A DNA stretch of 64,000 bases from Scolanthus callimorphus (lineage: Eukaryota; Cnidaria; Anthozoa; Actiniaria; Edwardsiidae): assembly GCA_033964015.1 (NCBI GenBank), contig CM066924.1:1984001-2048000 (forward strand), in the 5' to 3' direction. A program made the translations under genes and the position numbers. Of the stretch, positions 19,701 through 30,683 are shown piece after piece. Every line of letters starts with the position of its first letter. The stretch's first letter is position 1. Below the pieces are notes generated by a model. That model did not search any database. It was not told where the DNA came from and was given only the letters and a program-made list of their open reading frames with translations.

Positions 19701-21139
19701 TCCGTATAAGAACAAAAGAAGCCAACGGCGAAGCACGCTGGAATGCAATTAATTTCTATTGAAAATATAGGCAATTTCATTGGCTTAGACATAAAATTCA
19801 GTAAAATCACTATGCTAGAAAAAGTTGTCTGAGGATTTTTAGGGAGATTTAAGCACATGTGGTACTCACAAAGAGGACATGCAATTTTCAAAGACTTCGT
19901 ACGTGGGAAACCTAGCGTAAAATGCTGAGTCTCACTCCTTTGTTCTTCTTTAATTTGATTGGTCTAGAAACTTTTTGTTGCCATATTTTCTCAAAGCAAG
20001 TCGAAATCTATCAAATTTTCACTTTTATTATGTCACTAGTCATGATAACTTTCTGTGGTAAAAAATAGGACATATTCCACGTGGGGAACCTTCAAAGCCG
20101 TAGAACAATGGAGGTTTGCCTAGTTCTTGCATGGATGATTACTTAATCGTCATCTCTTACCTAGTGAGATTGGATCCCAGATCGTCGACTTTCGGGGAGA
20201 GGGTCTGGTGACAGCCATTGACGCTTGCGCGTAATTTGACTGAGTCGTTGAGAGATAAAACTTCCCATGCATGCCCCGGTGTTCAGAATCAGCCGATGGA
20301 CAAGGCACTATTCTCGTACCCAGAGAATCGACTCGACTCCTCACCTCGCATGGGATCGAGGCTCTGGTGACAGCGAATTGAGGGACTTTGCTGATTGGCT
20401 GAAACGGCAAGCATGCGTACTACATGAAACCAGCACAATCTAGCTTTTGAAAAACGCATCTGGCAAAACCCTGACATTCGTCTTTTCAAAGTACGCATGC
20501 GTCAGTGGCTGTCATCAGAGCCTAATAAATCCCCCGCGAGTCGGCTAGCCGGAGGAGCCCTGGGTTCGAGAATGACAAGACACTCAAATTTCGTCACTAG
20601 AGCCCTCACACTACAGCCGAGATGACGAGCTTGTGTGATCTGAGTACGAGAATGTTCAGCCTTCAATTTACACTGATCTACTTCAGAACAATTTGCACAA
20701 TGAACAAACAGTGGCATGCTAATCTAGCGCTATCCATTAAAAATTATTTCATATTCTGCTTAGGGAATTGGACGCCATATTCAACCTCTCACCTTGGCTT
20801 GAACACTTGACGGCGAATAATTCAGGGATGTTCGCAATCATCGGATCATCTCTAACCACTTCCTCCCTTACTTTCGCCTTCCCAAAGAGATCCAAGTGGA
20901 CAACACGAATTTCTCATAAGCTGACAGATTACTGGAACAGAGAGGTCTTTACGATCCTACGGCGGCGGTGGTTCAAACGGCATGATGAACTTTCCAAAAG
21001 CCAGATAACCCTAATGCACATGCGCGGCTTATTTGTCATTTTGGCATCTTCAATAGTTTGTTGTTTAGTGATCCTCGTATTGGAGTTATGGTGTTACAGT
21101 TGCTGCTGTAAAAATAGGATCTCCATCATTCAGTGTTAA
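16438..21139 (+). CDS. Divergent NMDA-receptor-like ionotropic receptor G2, complete four-exon gene
   Basis: Exons 16438-16794, 17335-18774, 19357-19508 and 20764-21139 join in frame (phases 0, 0, 2) into about 774 residues. A signal peptide is followed by a compact amino-terminal domain of about 330 residues. S1 (from CVVGIEEDPG through NGMIAELIEGKADMALAAL and the SHR arginine), M1, pore loop, M3 (STYTAKLTASLV), S2 split over exons D and C, M4 and a short basic tail come next. This is the ionotropic glutamate receptor layout, closest by eye to NMDA receptors. It should be a plasma-membrane tetrameric ligand-gated channel. Oddities: Lys at the Asn/Gln/Arg selectivity site, a degenerate SYTANLAAF motif and no S2 acidic anchor, so glutamate or glycine binding and cation permeability are uncertain. 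It is the only fully open copy in the window. Confidence 0.88.
16795..17334 (+). other. G2 intron A-B
   Basis: A 540-bp intron from GTATGG to TTTTCCGCAG. No repeat boundary stands out. It is the shortest A-B intron of the cluster (G5 has 3.5 kb). Confidence 0.7.
17335..18774 (+). CDS. G2 exon B: amino-terminal domain, S1, M1, pore, M3
   Basis: 1440 bp, 480 codons with no stop. It runs from acceptor CCGCAG|ACTGGG to donor AAG|GTACAT. The first about 215 codons finish the amino-terminal domain. S1 follows, then M1 (about LWMVLLLCSIFQVAILWGMD), the re-entrant loop with VFK (Lys codon 18607-18609) and M3. Confidence 0.88.
19181..19282. repeat. 12-bp tandem array (GTGCGGATGTAC)
   Basis: About 8.5 copies of a 12-mer in the B-D intron of G2, with one GTGGGG variant. 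It opens all frames, which explains the repeated HPHV/GCTC-type open frames here; these are not genes. Confidence 0.9.
19357..19508 (+). CDS. G2 exon D: first part of S2
   Basis: 152 bp between TTTCAG and GG|GTGAGA. It encodes DPKSGFRIG...ENFLKNNSD...DGIERLLK and leaves two bases that make Gly with exon C. All five copies of this exon are exactly 152 bp and start GATCC. Confidence 0.85.
20764..21139 (+). CDS. G2 exon C: end of S2, M4, tail
   Basis: It starts after TGCTTAG, completes the split Gly codon, then reads ELDAIFNLSPWLEH (the region that normally carries the ligand-binding acid). The conserved LQ/RRRWFKRH, M4 and a Cys-rich short tail end at TAA 21137-21139. Confidence 0.87.
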
Positions 21140-21900
21140 TAATGATGGAATAGACAAGACACAATACAGCACATTCAGATCTCGGTGAGATTAGTCTGAG
21201 CCTTGTAAAAAATTGACAATCTTCTCTACTTCACATAATAGACAGGGTTCGGCATGTAGCTATGTTGCCAACCAGAGCACGAAGAACCTTTCGGATGGTG
21301 CGCATCATTCGTTCTCAAACTCTACAAGCAATATGACTTGTTCATGGGGAGTTAAAATGCCAATCTTGGGGCAACTGTACAGGGATGACGATGTTGACAT
21401 TCATCAACAATGCTCCATATAAAAATTCTAAAACTCATCATACCAACACTGCATTTTGGATGAGGGGCGTAACCCAGAACCGGAACTGTAAACCAACAAT
21501 TGTAGTTATTCGTTATCATCAGATGAACAATTCGCTTTGTAAAGTTAATAAAAAGAAATGTCATGGATAATTTTTCAGAGATCTCGGCTCATATCGAAAT
21601 GATTCCAAAACAATTTTAACTGTACCTGAAAAATTACAAATAATATGTAGGATATTAAGAAAGTAAAAAAAAAATGAAAGTGTAAATATAAGGAAATGCG
21701 AAATAAATGTATTGTATTGTATTGTTTGTATTGAGATCGAACTGCTAATCACAAAGGGCGCAGCTAGAACGTTGCTATAGCAACTCAGATCCATCAAAAT
21801 ACGAATAACAATAAAAGGGTCAAGGATTACAGTTTGAAAGTTCAGAACAATACAAGTTGTTTTTTACTTGAACAGCAGGCATATAAAATCTGGTGATAAG
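21140..21900. other. G2 3' flank and spacer
   Basis: To about 21310 the sequence matches the G0 3' flank, so it is likely 3' UTR. A (TGTAT)n-like run lies at 21705-21730, and an A-rich stretch at 21661-21680. An (AGTA)n run is at 21899-21914. No gene seen. Confidence 0.5.
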
Positions 21901-22006
21901 TAAGTAAGTAAGTGTTTTTATTTAACCACGGTTGGTTATCAGTGAATCATCACTGGTTTCCATAAAAGCCGTGGATATAAATATAACAAGCTTACAAATA
22001 TTGTAT

Positions 22007-22101
22007 TTAACAATTAGTCGCCGAAGGCGACGTAAATATCGGCGAATAGTCGAGGTGACTATTCGCCGATATTTACGGAGCCTGAGGCGACTAATTGTTT
22101 T
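22007..22101. repeat. Palindromic MITE-like hairpin
   Basis: A near-perfect 95-bp palindrome starting TTAACAATTAGTCGCC, centred near 22055. Its ends resemble those of the palindrome at 33394-33504. Confidence 0.75.
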
Positions 22102-22102
22102 A

Positions 22103-22300
22103 GTATAATTACTCAAGCAACTTTTAAGATTTTTGACAAAAAAATCGGATTGAGGGGTATTTCTTTTAGTTTCTCGTAATAAAGTGCGCGCGCGATCCCC
22201 GATGCTTTCAATGTTATATTCACCTATAGGTGAATATAGCAAAATGTTCCGAACGTCTCGATAAATCAGTGCGCGGAATCGCTTGAGTAATTATACTTAA
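22103..22300. repeat. Short inverted-repeat element next to the 22007 palindrome
   Basis: TATAATTACTCAAGC near 22106 is inverted at 22282-22297. An inner TATTCACCTATAGGTGAATA hairpin is at 22215-22235. Probably a small MITE abutting the palindrome. Confidence 0.55.
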
Positions 22301-22379
22301 GTTATATATAAGTTAAAAATCAGATTGAAAAAGACTAATCAATAAAACTACGTGAGTGACTCAAAGAAACAGGGAGTTA

Positions 22380-22765
22380 AGTTGTTAAGCCCTTTTTTAA
22401 ACGAAAGCAGGGACGCACTATTGCGCAATTGCTCAGGTAGTGCGTTCCAAACAAAAGCTCCCCTAAAGCTTATTCTGTTTTTGCTATAATTTGTTTTTTT
22501 GGGAGGGGTAGCTGAAATTTGGAGTTGCTTCCCCTCAGATTATAATGTGCGCTAACACGTGAAAATTTGTTGAGGAGATAAGCAGGCGCTTGTTTATTAT
22601 AAATCTTAAACATTACAATTGCTATCTGCTTATCCCTTCGCACAGCAAGCCTGTCTCAACCCAATTTCTCAAGTAATGGAGCCGAGCTATCATCGTAGGG
22701 GGAAAACGTTATTATCCTGGCCGCACGATTCTGTAATTTTCGAGCATATCAAGATAATTCTCCTT
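22380..22765 (-). pseudogene. LINE reverse transcriptase C-terminal fragment
   Basis: Read on the minus strand, the translation gives KLQNRAARIIT, then DRLAVRRDKQIAIVMFKIYN, APAYLL, and FRGAFVWNALPEQLR. This is the conserved post-RT region of CR1/Jockey-type LINE ORF2 proteins. It has at least one stop and one frame break. It is a 5'- and 3'-incomplete fossil fragment. Confidence 0.8.
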
Positions 22766-23559
22766 GCTCAAACTTCTTTGGATGTCCTGTAGTTTTCCTA
22801 GCTTATTTTTTAACCTAAATTGTCAAAAAGAGAAACGCTCTTCGTGTAGGCCGCCATATTTGTTTTGGCCCCAAGGACCGAAAACGAAACATTCATCTTG
22901 ATATGGAGAGAGGAAACTGTAGGAAGCGTCCTTATTAAGGACGGTGCCCACTAATATGATTTGTGATCAGTATATATATCTAAAATGTAGAACTCATTTC
23001 GGGTCATTAAAATACGCAAAGAAAATAAGAGGTCGTCACGCATTTTAACGACACAATGACGTATCGATGACGACTTGTAAGTTTTATAAAATACTTTTCA
23101 AAATTGATTCTGTTTCCATATTCTATACATCGATAACACGAAATATGTGGCAAAATTCATGAAAACTGTTGTAAATTCGTATGAAAGGGTCGTTTTGATA
23201 ATAGTTTTACAGGAAGAGCTTGTTTTCGGATTTGAGCACGTTAAATCGTCCTCGTAGTTAGAAATACTGTGCTCTGAAGCAAAAAGGGAAATATTTTGTT
23301 TGAGGGGATATGCAAATGACATATACCCGATAAATGAAAAATATCTTACATATGAGGGGTTACAACGAGGGATGGAGGGGGTAAAACGGGGGGGGGGGGG
23401 GGGTGCAAAACCGCCATTGTAAAGTTGGCAAATGAAGAATCTCATGGTTATATTTGTAGACTTCTTTATCCGAATTTACAGTTGGATTATTATTGGTGCC
23501 CGGAGCAAAAGTTTTGCATTGAAGATTATTGAACTACAGGACCTGATTTCAAAATCATC
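22766..23559. other. Spacer before G3
   Basis: No gene seen. A G run of about 14 is at 23389-23402. The open frame at 23098-23445 on the minus strand has no family features. Confidence 0.5.
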
Positions 23560-23906
23560 GACACCCTTTTGTTCTTGGCATTTGTTGAATCATAACAACA
23601 CAGAAAGAAAGCGGTAAACATGAATTGTTTTTCATGCCAATACCTGCAAAGTGCGATATTTTCCTTTTAGATCGATACATTTAGATAGGCAGGTGCTTTC
23701 GGACTTATAACATCGATGAACTAACAGATTCTTCTTTTGAAATATCGGTAAATGCCATACATTCAGTAAGGAGAAATAATGCATTGATGTAACTGATATT
23801 GAACATGACAGTGTCGCAGGTGTCCATAAGCAATTAGCAGAGTCAAAACCAATACGTATTTATTTCCAAGCGGTACGTTGAGCATCTTTGACCAAACTTT
23901 CTAACT
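23560..23906 (+). promoter_or_regulatory. G3 conserved 5' flank
   Basis: It shares the cluster-wide leader. AGGAGAAATAATGCATT starts at 23769, 138 bp before the ATG. Confidence 0.55.
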
Positions 23907-24247
23907 ATGAGGATCTTACTTCACGCTACTATATTGACACTTGTAACAACAGTATGTTTCTGTCAGAAAACATGGCCAGTAAACATGTTAGTTCTGATTG
24001 AGCAAATAACTCCAGATATCCAAGACGTTTTTCGATATTTTCAAAGCTCGATCAGCATTTCCACCCTGACTGGCAGCAACACAGGTTTTGCAGGGGCGGT
24101 AGGAACTGCAAATCACCTCATGGCCAAGCCAGCAGCTATCATCGGTTGTTTAGGGAGCAAACTGGATCACCTTTTCCAGTACTTGGCGAAATACCTTTCA
24201 GTTCCATTCATTGTGCTGGCTCGTCGATCGCCATCACTGATTTTGAG
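23907..24247 (+). pseudogene. G3 exon A (one-base deletion)
   Basis: Signal peptide MRILLHATILTLVTTVCFC and the N-terminal domain start. The frame breaks at CATTCATTGTG, where other copies have one more T. Donor GAG|GTATGA is intact. Confidence 0.8.
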
Positions 24248-24415
24248 GTATGAAAATACACAAAAATCATTATTCACATCTGCACATAACGATTGTTTCA
24301 AATGACAGACTTATCTGTCTCCCCATCAAGCGGAGTTGTTAGAGCCTGTCAGCAGGTCATCGACAGTTGAACTTCCGAATGATAATAATGATCTTAAAGC
24401 CCTGAGGGACGTGCA

Positions 24416-24617
24416 AGAGCCTGTAAAACTATCAGCCGCTATTTTGACAGCATAGCAACATACCAAGACCGAGAAAGCATCCATTTCCATAAATTTGGTA
24501 AATAAAATCTGAGAAATTGTTTTTAGAAGTTGGTTTAAAGATTTCCGCACGTAATTCGTCTTTCTTTTTATATCGAAAGGAAACACTAACAAGGTGAATG
24601 GCTTACACCGGCTCTTT
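24416..24617. repeat. Degenerate relative of the AGAGCCTG MITE
   Basis: It lies in the A-B intron of G3. It starts AGAGCCTGTA and ends CACCGGCTCTTTC. The internal sequence matches the element at 28164-28386, including the TTTTGACAGCA.AGCAACATA block. Confidence 0.65.
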
Positions 24618-25137
24618 CAAATGACGGGATTCAAAAAATCACAGAGTAATATAATGAAAGACAAGGAGACACAAAACGAGCGCCTCAAGAGCTTATAAGA
24701 ATTAGCCTCCTATAAAAAAAATCCAATAGTATGATTAAACAAAGAAACTGCCATGGTTGGAATTAACGGAGAATAATTGTATGAATAAAAAACACCAAGC
24801 AGAGTGAAACAAAACTCAAAAGTCTAAAGACAATGACACTTTGCTGCACCAATGGAAATCATAATCATGCTGCGAGTGTTTCTAAATCGCCCATTCATTC
24901 AACGAAAAAGAGACTACCACGACTGATCGATTTTATCAGTGGGAGTAGATAAAATTAGATCACGGGACTCAGACAAACAATCCGTTTACCAAGTTATTTT
25001 GTATCGTTCGTTAGAGAGAAAACTGAGAAAATGGGAGAAACGCGTTTGCTTGTCTGAGTTTTTCATTAGTGCGACGTCATATGTGCGCAGCGCTATTCGA
25101 CGCAAAATTAAATAACGCAATGTCTTCTTTTCCGCAG

Positions 25138-26564
25138 ACTGAGCCCATGAGCCTGAATCAGGAAGAATCTTATCACAAAATGGCAGAAGTCATCGCTCTA
25201 CTTATCGAAAATTCCAACACACGACACGTTATTGTGGCAGGCACGAAGATTCAAGTCGACCAGCTCATCCCTCTGCTCCTCACAAGATCACAAACAGATC
25301 CCGGGGTTATATTAGAAGCGCATTTCTACAATCAACTTCAACTGATCATTAGTGACGAGTTCAAGGAACACTCATATAATACAATGACTTTGAAAATAGC
25401 CTTTGATCAGACCTTTCTTAACAATAACTCCGTCAGGTCGACTGGATCATTACCGTGTACAGGCGGGTGTGACGCGCTTCTTGTTCGAAAAGTCTCTCCT
25501 GTTCATATTCTCATACAACGCGCTCTTCGGTGCGTTAAATCTGCCGCAAAAAGTATCCAAACATCATCAAACTACTCCGCCCAAATGTTTCGTAACGCTA
25601 TAAAACTAGCTATAAATTCACGTGACTTATTGGCGTGGAGCAAGAAAACGGGAGGCCTCGCAATTGACAAGGTGACCTTAAGAGGACATGCCGAAGAAAT
25701 CGCTACGGTCTCACGTGGACAAATGCTCGTGAAAAATAATCTCAGACCAAATAGGAGGTGCAAGAATCCAAGAGCGCTTTGTGTAGTGGGGATAGAGGAA
25801 GACCCGGGACATTTATTAGCACGCATGAGGTGACGAGAGAGAACGTCTGCTATGGACACGAGTGTGTTAGATATGTACTAACTCGTACAGATAAAAATGG
25901 CTCTGTTACAAGAGCAGTAACGTACTGCTGTACAGGGCACTATATAGACATCTTACTGTCCTTGAAAAAGGATCTCGGGTTTGAATCGGAGATGTACATT
26001 GTACCTGATGGCAAGTACGGGACATATGACGATGACAAGGGGAGATGGAATGGAATGATTGCTGAGTTAATCGAGGGTAAAGCTGATATGGCGCTAGCAG
26101 CTTTATCGGTTATAAGTCATAGGGTAAGAGTTGTCGACTTTCCACATGCGCAAATCATGGAAACCGAATATCAAATCATGATGCACGTCAGGCACGTCCA
26201 CAAGTCCACAAGATTATTTGGATTCACTGAGCCGTTAAACGCCCAGCTCTGGATGGTACTTTTCCTGTGTAGCATCTTCCTAGTTGTGATTGTCTGGGGC
26301 ATGGACAAATTATATTTTCAGAAACTCTCCCCAAAACAAGGACAGTGTTCATTGGAGCTACGGTCAAGTTTTTCGTACGTGTGGAGTTCGGTGTTCAAGA
26401 TCCCTTTGGATGAAGCGACAGCTAAGAGTGTCAGTGCTCGGTTCACGTACGCCGTCTTCTCAATTGGGACACTTATTCTGATGTCAACCTACACTGCAAA
26501 TCTGACAGCCTTGCTCGTACAAGAGGATCACACTTTCCCAGTTACAGGAATTCGTGACCCAAAG
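25138..26564 (+). pseudogene. G3 exon B (one-base deletion)
   Basis: Two overlapping frames (to 25833 and from 25758) together cover the whole receptor exon B. The break is at GACCCGGGACATT near 25808. Splice sites CCGCAG|ACT and AAG|GTACAT are kept. Confidence 0.82.
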
Positions 26565-27519
26565 GTACATAAAACTATCGATCTGCACTCTCTAACGATT
26601 CACAAACTTGTGTAAGATTGTTGTTCTTTTCGCGGGACCACTCACGAGATGGGACCTAATTGGTTTTACATACTGCAAATTATAAACTTCACATTCAACT
26701 AGCCATCGTAGCGCCTCAATTTCGTGTGCGCCTCGATTCCGTGCGGGCCTGGAATCTGTCTCGAAAAACGACTCCTCTCGAAAAGAAACAGAGCCGGCTA
26801 CGCAGGCTGAAGTAAACGAACTGATTTTTAGTATTTCTTGCAGAACTGGAAACAATGTAGAATTTTTCTGGCGATGTACTATTGTACTATTGCATCATCT
26901 AAACATTACTGTTTCTGACCACCCTCTTTCACTTCTGGCTGGCAAAAAACATCTTTGAGGTCGCCTTGCAAATTTTTTTTTCTTATTTTGTAACTTTTGT
27001 TTGGAAATTTCAAAATTGGTGCCAATGTTTTTGCTTTTTGCTGTTTAACCCGGGTATTATAATAGGGAAAGGTGAAGGGGGTATTTTGCCTATTAAATAG
27101 TCGCCATTTCGTTTCCTTTTAAGCTAGCTACATGTATAATATATAATAGAGAATAATACATGGGCGCGCGGAGATATGGAATTTATCTTCGAGTGTTCAC
27201 ATTGATATCGAACAGGTGAGCGCAACCTCGGAGGTTGTCGCCGGAACTTCATGCGCAAGCGAACCTTTACCAGGCTTCGATTTTAGCCCGCCATTCAAAC
27301 TCTCTCAGGCAAGGCTGGTTCTTGCAAAAGGACCACGTACCTAACTAAGAAGCAGATCAAATTACACCTATTTTGCCAAAGAACCTTTCCCCATACCTTA
27401 CTGAGGTGAAGGATTGTTGTGTACCCTTGAGAGCTCTCCTCTAGTTTTTATTGTAGGGCCCCAATACCCAAACAAAAAGCAGTTGTAACACCATTGGGAT
27501 TCAACTATTTTAGTTTCAG
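26565..27519 (+). other. G3 intron B-D
   Basis: A 955-bp intron. I see no element with clear ends, and no coding signal. Confidence 0.55.
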
Positions 27520-27671
27520 GATCCGAAATCTGGCTTTCGGTTTGGAATACCCAGGGCATCAGCATTGGAAGACTTTCTAAAGAACAACAGCGACCCGCAT
27601 TTGAGAAAAGCTGGACAGAACGCCATTTTAACTTTGGGGTTCGAAGACGGTATACAGCGCGTTATTAAAGG
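27520..27671 (+). CDS. G3 exon D
   Basis: 152 bp, open, TTTCAG|GATCC to GG|GTAAGA. It encodes DPKSGFRFGIP... to DGIQRVIK. Confidence 0.83.
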
Positions 27672-27730
27672 GTAAGAATTGGCTTATTAGCTTTATCGAC
27701 TGCTCCTCGATTCTCACTTTGTCTTTTCTT

Positions 27731-28115
27731 CCCGGGGGGGGGGGGGACTCCCATATGTCGTCGGGCGGGGCTGCTCGCCGGGAAAATATAATGTCAACCC
27801 TAAAAGATACCACTCTAGGCGTAGTCAACCACAATTTTAACCCCTAATAGATACCATTTTCATCATGGCTCTCAAATTCCAGCCATGATTGCGCAAGAAA
27901 CAACGGCTTTGGAATACAACCTACCGAGTACCAGCACTAGCGTCTCGCATTTTTGCCGCGATCACCCTAAAAGATATCATTTTCTGGGAAAGTTAGCCTT
28001 TTTTCGTCGTATACCCTAAAAGATACCTGGAAGCCGAATTTTAACCCCTCAGTAAAAGATACGACGAGCACCCCCGCCCGACGACCAATGGAAGTCCCCC
28101 CCCCCCCCCCCCGCC
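27731..28115. repeat. Foldback element with poly-G / poly-C ends
   Basis: Its left end is CCC, a G run and ACTCCCATATGTCGTCGGGCGGG. Its right end is the approximate inverse, CCCGCCCGACGACCAATGGAAGT, and a C run. Internal CCCTAAAAGATACC motifs repeat. It lies in the D-C intron of G3. Confidence 0.75.
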
Positions 28116-28163
28116 AGGCTTTTCTTTTACCGTTTGCCATACTTAATCTAGGTTCCAATTTAA

Positions 28164-28386
28164 AGAGCCTGTGTCAGCCGCCATTTTGACAGCAAAGCAA
28201 CATATCAAGTCGGAGAAAAGTATCCATTTCCATCGGCTGATTTAGAGAATATAGAGCAATGTTCTCGATTGAATTTGGTAAACCAAAGTATGAAACTTTG
28301 TTTTTAGATAATTATTAAGAGATTTCTACACTTAATTCGTCTTCTAATATCAATATCAAAACAAAGGAGTGGCTGACACAGGCTCT
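28164..28386. repeat. MITE with 16-18 bp TIRs and TTAA target duplication (piggyBac-like)
   Basis: Perfect terminal inverted repeats AGAGCCTGTGTCAGCC flank 223 bp. TTAA lies on both sides (28160-28163 and 28387-28390), the duplication made by piggyBac-type transposases. Confidence 0.82.
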
Positions 28387-28654
28387 TTAATGTCAGCCTT
28401 TGTTGAGTCTGCGTTTCCTTACCAAATTAGCATTTTACGCGGCGGAAAACAGAGCACAGGGCACGCGCTGCGAATCCCGCGGGGAGTCGTCGAGAGAAAA
28501 ACACTTTTTGCGAGTGCCTTGATGTTCAAGTCAGCTCTCAAATGACTCTAAAACCCGAGCCTCCCGCGCCTGTTAGCGAGCCGGGGAGCTCTTGGTATAT
28601 GAGAACCATCGTCGACTTTTCCCGCAAGGTTGATTAACGTCGCCCTATGTAAGA

Positions 28655-28800
28655 GAATGCGGAATCACTGAATCCGGAATTCGGAATCCGGAATCAGGAA
28701 TCCGGATTTCAGAATCCAACTTTTTTGTGATCTTTGGATCCTAAATTCCAGCTATTGGAATTCGAAATCCAATCTGGAATCCAGAAGTTACTCGGCCTTG
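28655..28800. repeat. Degenerate GGAATCC / GGAATC repeat
   Basis: An irregular run of GGAATCCGGAATC-like units before G3 exon C. Confidence 0.65.
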
Positions 28801-28951
28801 ATTGGAATTTGGATCCGATACACTAGTTAAGAAATCCGGAATCAATGGAAATAGAATGTGGTGGGGGACGAAATCAACTCGTGCAGTGAACAAACGGTAG
28901 CATTCTAATACAGCCCTCTAGATTGACAAATTATTTCCTATTCTGTTTAAG

Positions 28952-29336
28952 GGAATTGGACGCTTTCTTCAACTTCTCTCCTTGGCTTGAACACTGGACA
29001 GCGGAGAGACAAGGGATGTTTGCATTCGTCCGATCATCTCTAACCTCATCCGCCGTTTCGTTTGCATTCCCCAAGCTGAGATCCAAGTGGAAGACAAAAA
29101 TTTCTCACAAGCTGGCAGATTATTGGGAAACAGAGTTCATTAACGTCCTACAGCGGCGGTGGTTCAAACGCCATGGTGAACTCTCCAAGAGCCAGATAAC
29201 CCTAATGCACATGCGCGGTCTTTTTGTTATTTTGTCATCAGCTATAGTTTGTTGTTTAGTGATCCTCGTATTGGAGTTATGGTGTTACAGTTACTGCACT
29301 AAAAAAAGGATCTCTATTAATCAGCCTCAACAATAA
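28952..29336 (+). CDS. G3 exon C
   Basis: Open 128-codon last exon after acceptor TGTTTAAG. The usual S2 acid position reads FFNFSPW. M4 is LFVILSSAIVCCLVILVLEL. The tail ends NQPQQ and TAA. Confidence 0.83.
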
Positions 29337-29666
29337 TGGCATAGACAAGTCTTGTACAGGAGAAACAGATTTGATGGACCGGAGGACACCTACTAGAACA
29401 TCTTTCTGCTATTTCAACATGTTTCCCAACAGACGTAGAGATGATATCAATCAGCGGTTGTATACATAAGGAAAGGTTTCTTTTCTTTGAAGAACTATGA
29501 TGAAGAGCCAACGAACTAATGCGAGTGCTGTGGCCGCGTAGCACTAAATCAACAGAATGGAGATAAGGAATTAACCTTGTGTGAAAGCTAAAAGTGCTAA
29601 TGAAATATCATCCCATGTGTGCTTCTGAGCGTTAGCCCAAGTAAGCGGAGAAAGAGAAAAAATCTC
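29337..29666. other. G3 3' flank
   Basis: 29340-29460 matches, in inverse, about 59335-59420 downstream of G6, so it belongs to the duplicated receptor unit. No gene. Confidence 0.5.
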
Positions 29667-29742
29667 TGACCCCGAGAGGGATTCGAACCCACGACCTCCG
29701 GAATTGTACATCCGATGCCTACCAGCTGAGCTATTCAGGTCA
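29667..29742 (-). tRNA. tRNA-derived sequence, probably a pseudo-tRNA or SINE head
   Basis: The 76-nt minus-strand sequence contains a perfect internal A box (TAGCTCAGCTGG) and B box (GGTTCGAATCC). By hand folding, the acceptor stem has two mismatches and the T stem one. The anticodon arm has an eight-base loop around TGTACAAT, so no standard anticodon can be read (GTA if the base after T33 is used). No intron as in tRNA-Tyr is seen. A functional tRNA is unlikely; a tRNA-derived SINE promoter is more likely. Confidence 0.6.
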
Positions 29743-30683
29743 GACTGGGAGCAGGTCGGGGTAAATTAGATGTTATGTTCGCGGTAATGAAGTGAATATA
29801 TGTATATGTTCAGGCAAGCCTGACTTTGGACTATCCCTTTGACCGTCTGCTCTAAGGGATAGGTTTTGCCGGTCCCCCTAGTTCGGAGGGATTTGAACAT
29901 TGCCCATGCCAAAATTTACTGCATGGAGTGGGAGGCCAGAGCGGCTGATTGAGGAAGATCTGGATACGGGTGAGCCAGACATTCTCTCAGGCTCTCGGCG
30001 CTTTTCGTCCTAATCTGCAAAATTGTCTGGCCCACCCCTCGACGGGAGCAAGAATCTCAACGCTCTCAACATTGGTCGTCTCTCTCTGAGACAATGTCTG
30101 GCCCACCCCTCGTCGGGAGCAAAATAGCCACGCGACCGTTTTTACCACAGAGTCGAGGGGGCGTGAGCAATATTTTAAATTTGAAGCAGAACCAGGCTGA
30201 GAAGTCGGCATTTATATCATTCAGAGAGGGCTGACTCCCAAGAAAAAGGTAATCAAGAAAGGTTAATAAATGTACTTTTATTCTGTGGGGTTTGTTTGAG
30301 CAGACGACGATGATTTTGGGAAAAAAATCAGGATATTTTTGGTGCATGTGCCGTGTTTTCGAGTGCTTGGAATTTAGAAGATGCGCCCTTGAACAATATA
30401 TAGAGGTCGAGTGGAAAGTGAAAATAAAACTACCTAACTCGCTTAAAATTGTATTTCTGCCCGAATAAATGCTAGAAGTTGCTTATTTAGGTGATGGGAA
30501 ACGGTCAAAACATTAGTACTCGAACGGAACGCGATTTTATCGCGGGAGGCGGTAGGTCCCGGGTTGTAATACCCCACCCCACCCCACCCCACTCCACCCC
30601 ACCCCCCACCTGTTTTTTCATGCCAATTTTCTCCGTGCTCAAGTAAGTGATGTTGGATGTTATTGCATGGATGTGTTAACTTT
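29743..30683. other. Spacer with small duplications
   Basis: TGTCTGGCCCACCCCTCG.CGGGAGC occurs twice (about 30023 and 30093). A CCCCA simple repeat lies at 30571-30609. No gene seen. Confidence 0.55.

Larger units (their letters stand above)
23907..29336 (+). pseudogene. Receptor copy G3, frameshifted in exons A and B
   Basis: Exons 23907-24247, 25138-26564, 27520-27671 and 28952-29336 keep all splice sites and the G2 order. Exon A is 341 bp, one base short of a codon multiple; a T is missing from a TTT run near 24211. Exon B is 1427 bp, also one base short; a G is missing from GGGG near 25808. Reading continues in the next frame without stops on both sides. Exons D and C are open. Otherwise the copy has a full receptor layout, with pore Lys at 26397-26399 and M3 STYTANLTALL. 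It is either a very young pseudogene or a functional gene with assembly indels. Confidence 0.82.

Noticed and set aside
23098..23445. 115-residue minus-strand frame
   Set aside because: Biased composition, no motif, and it overlaps a G run; treated as spacer.
29667..29742. Functional tRNA-Tyr or tRNA-Val
   Set aside because: Eight-base anticodon loop and several stem mismatches; kept only as tRNA-derived.
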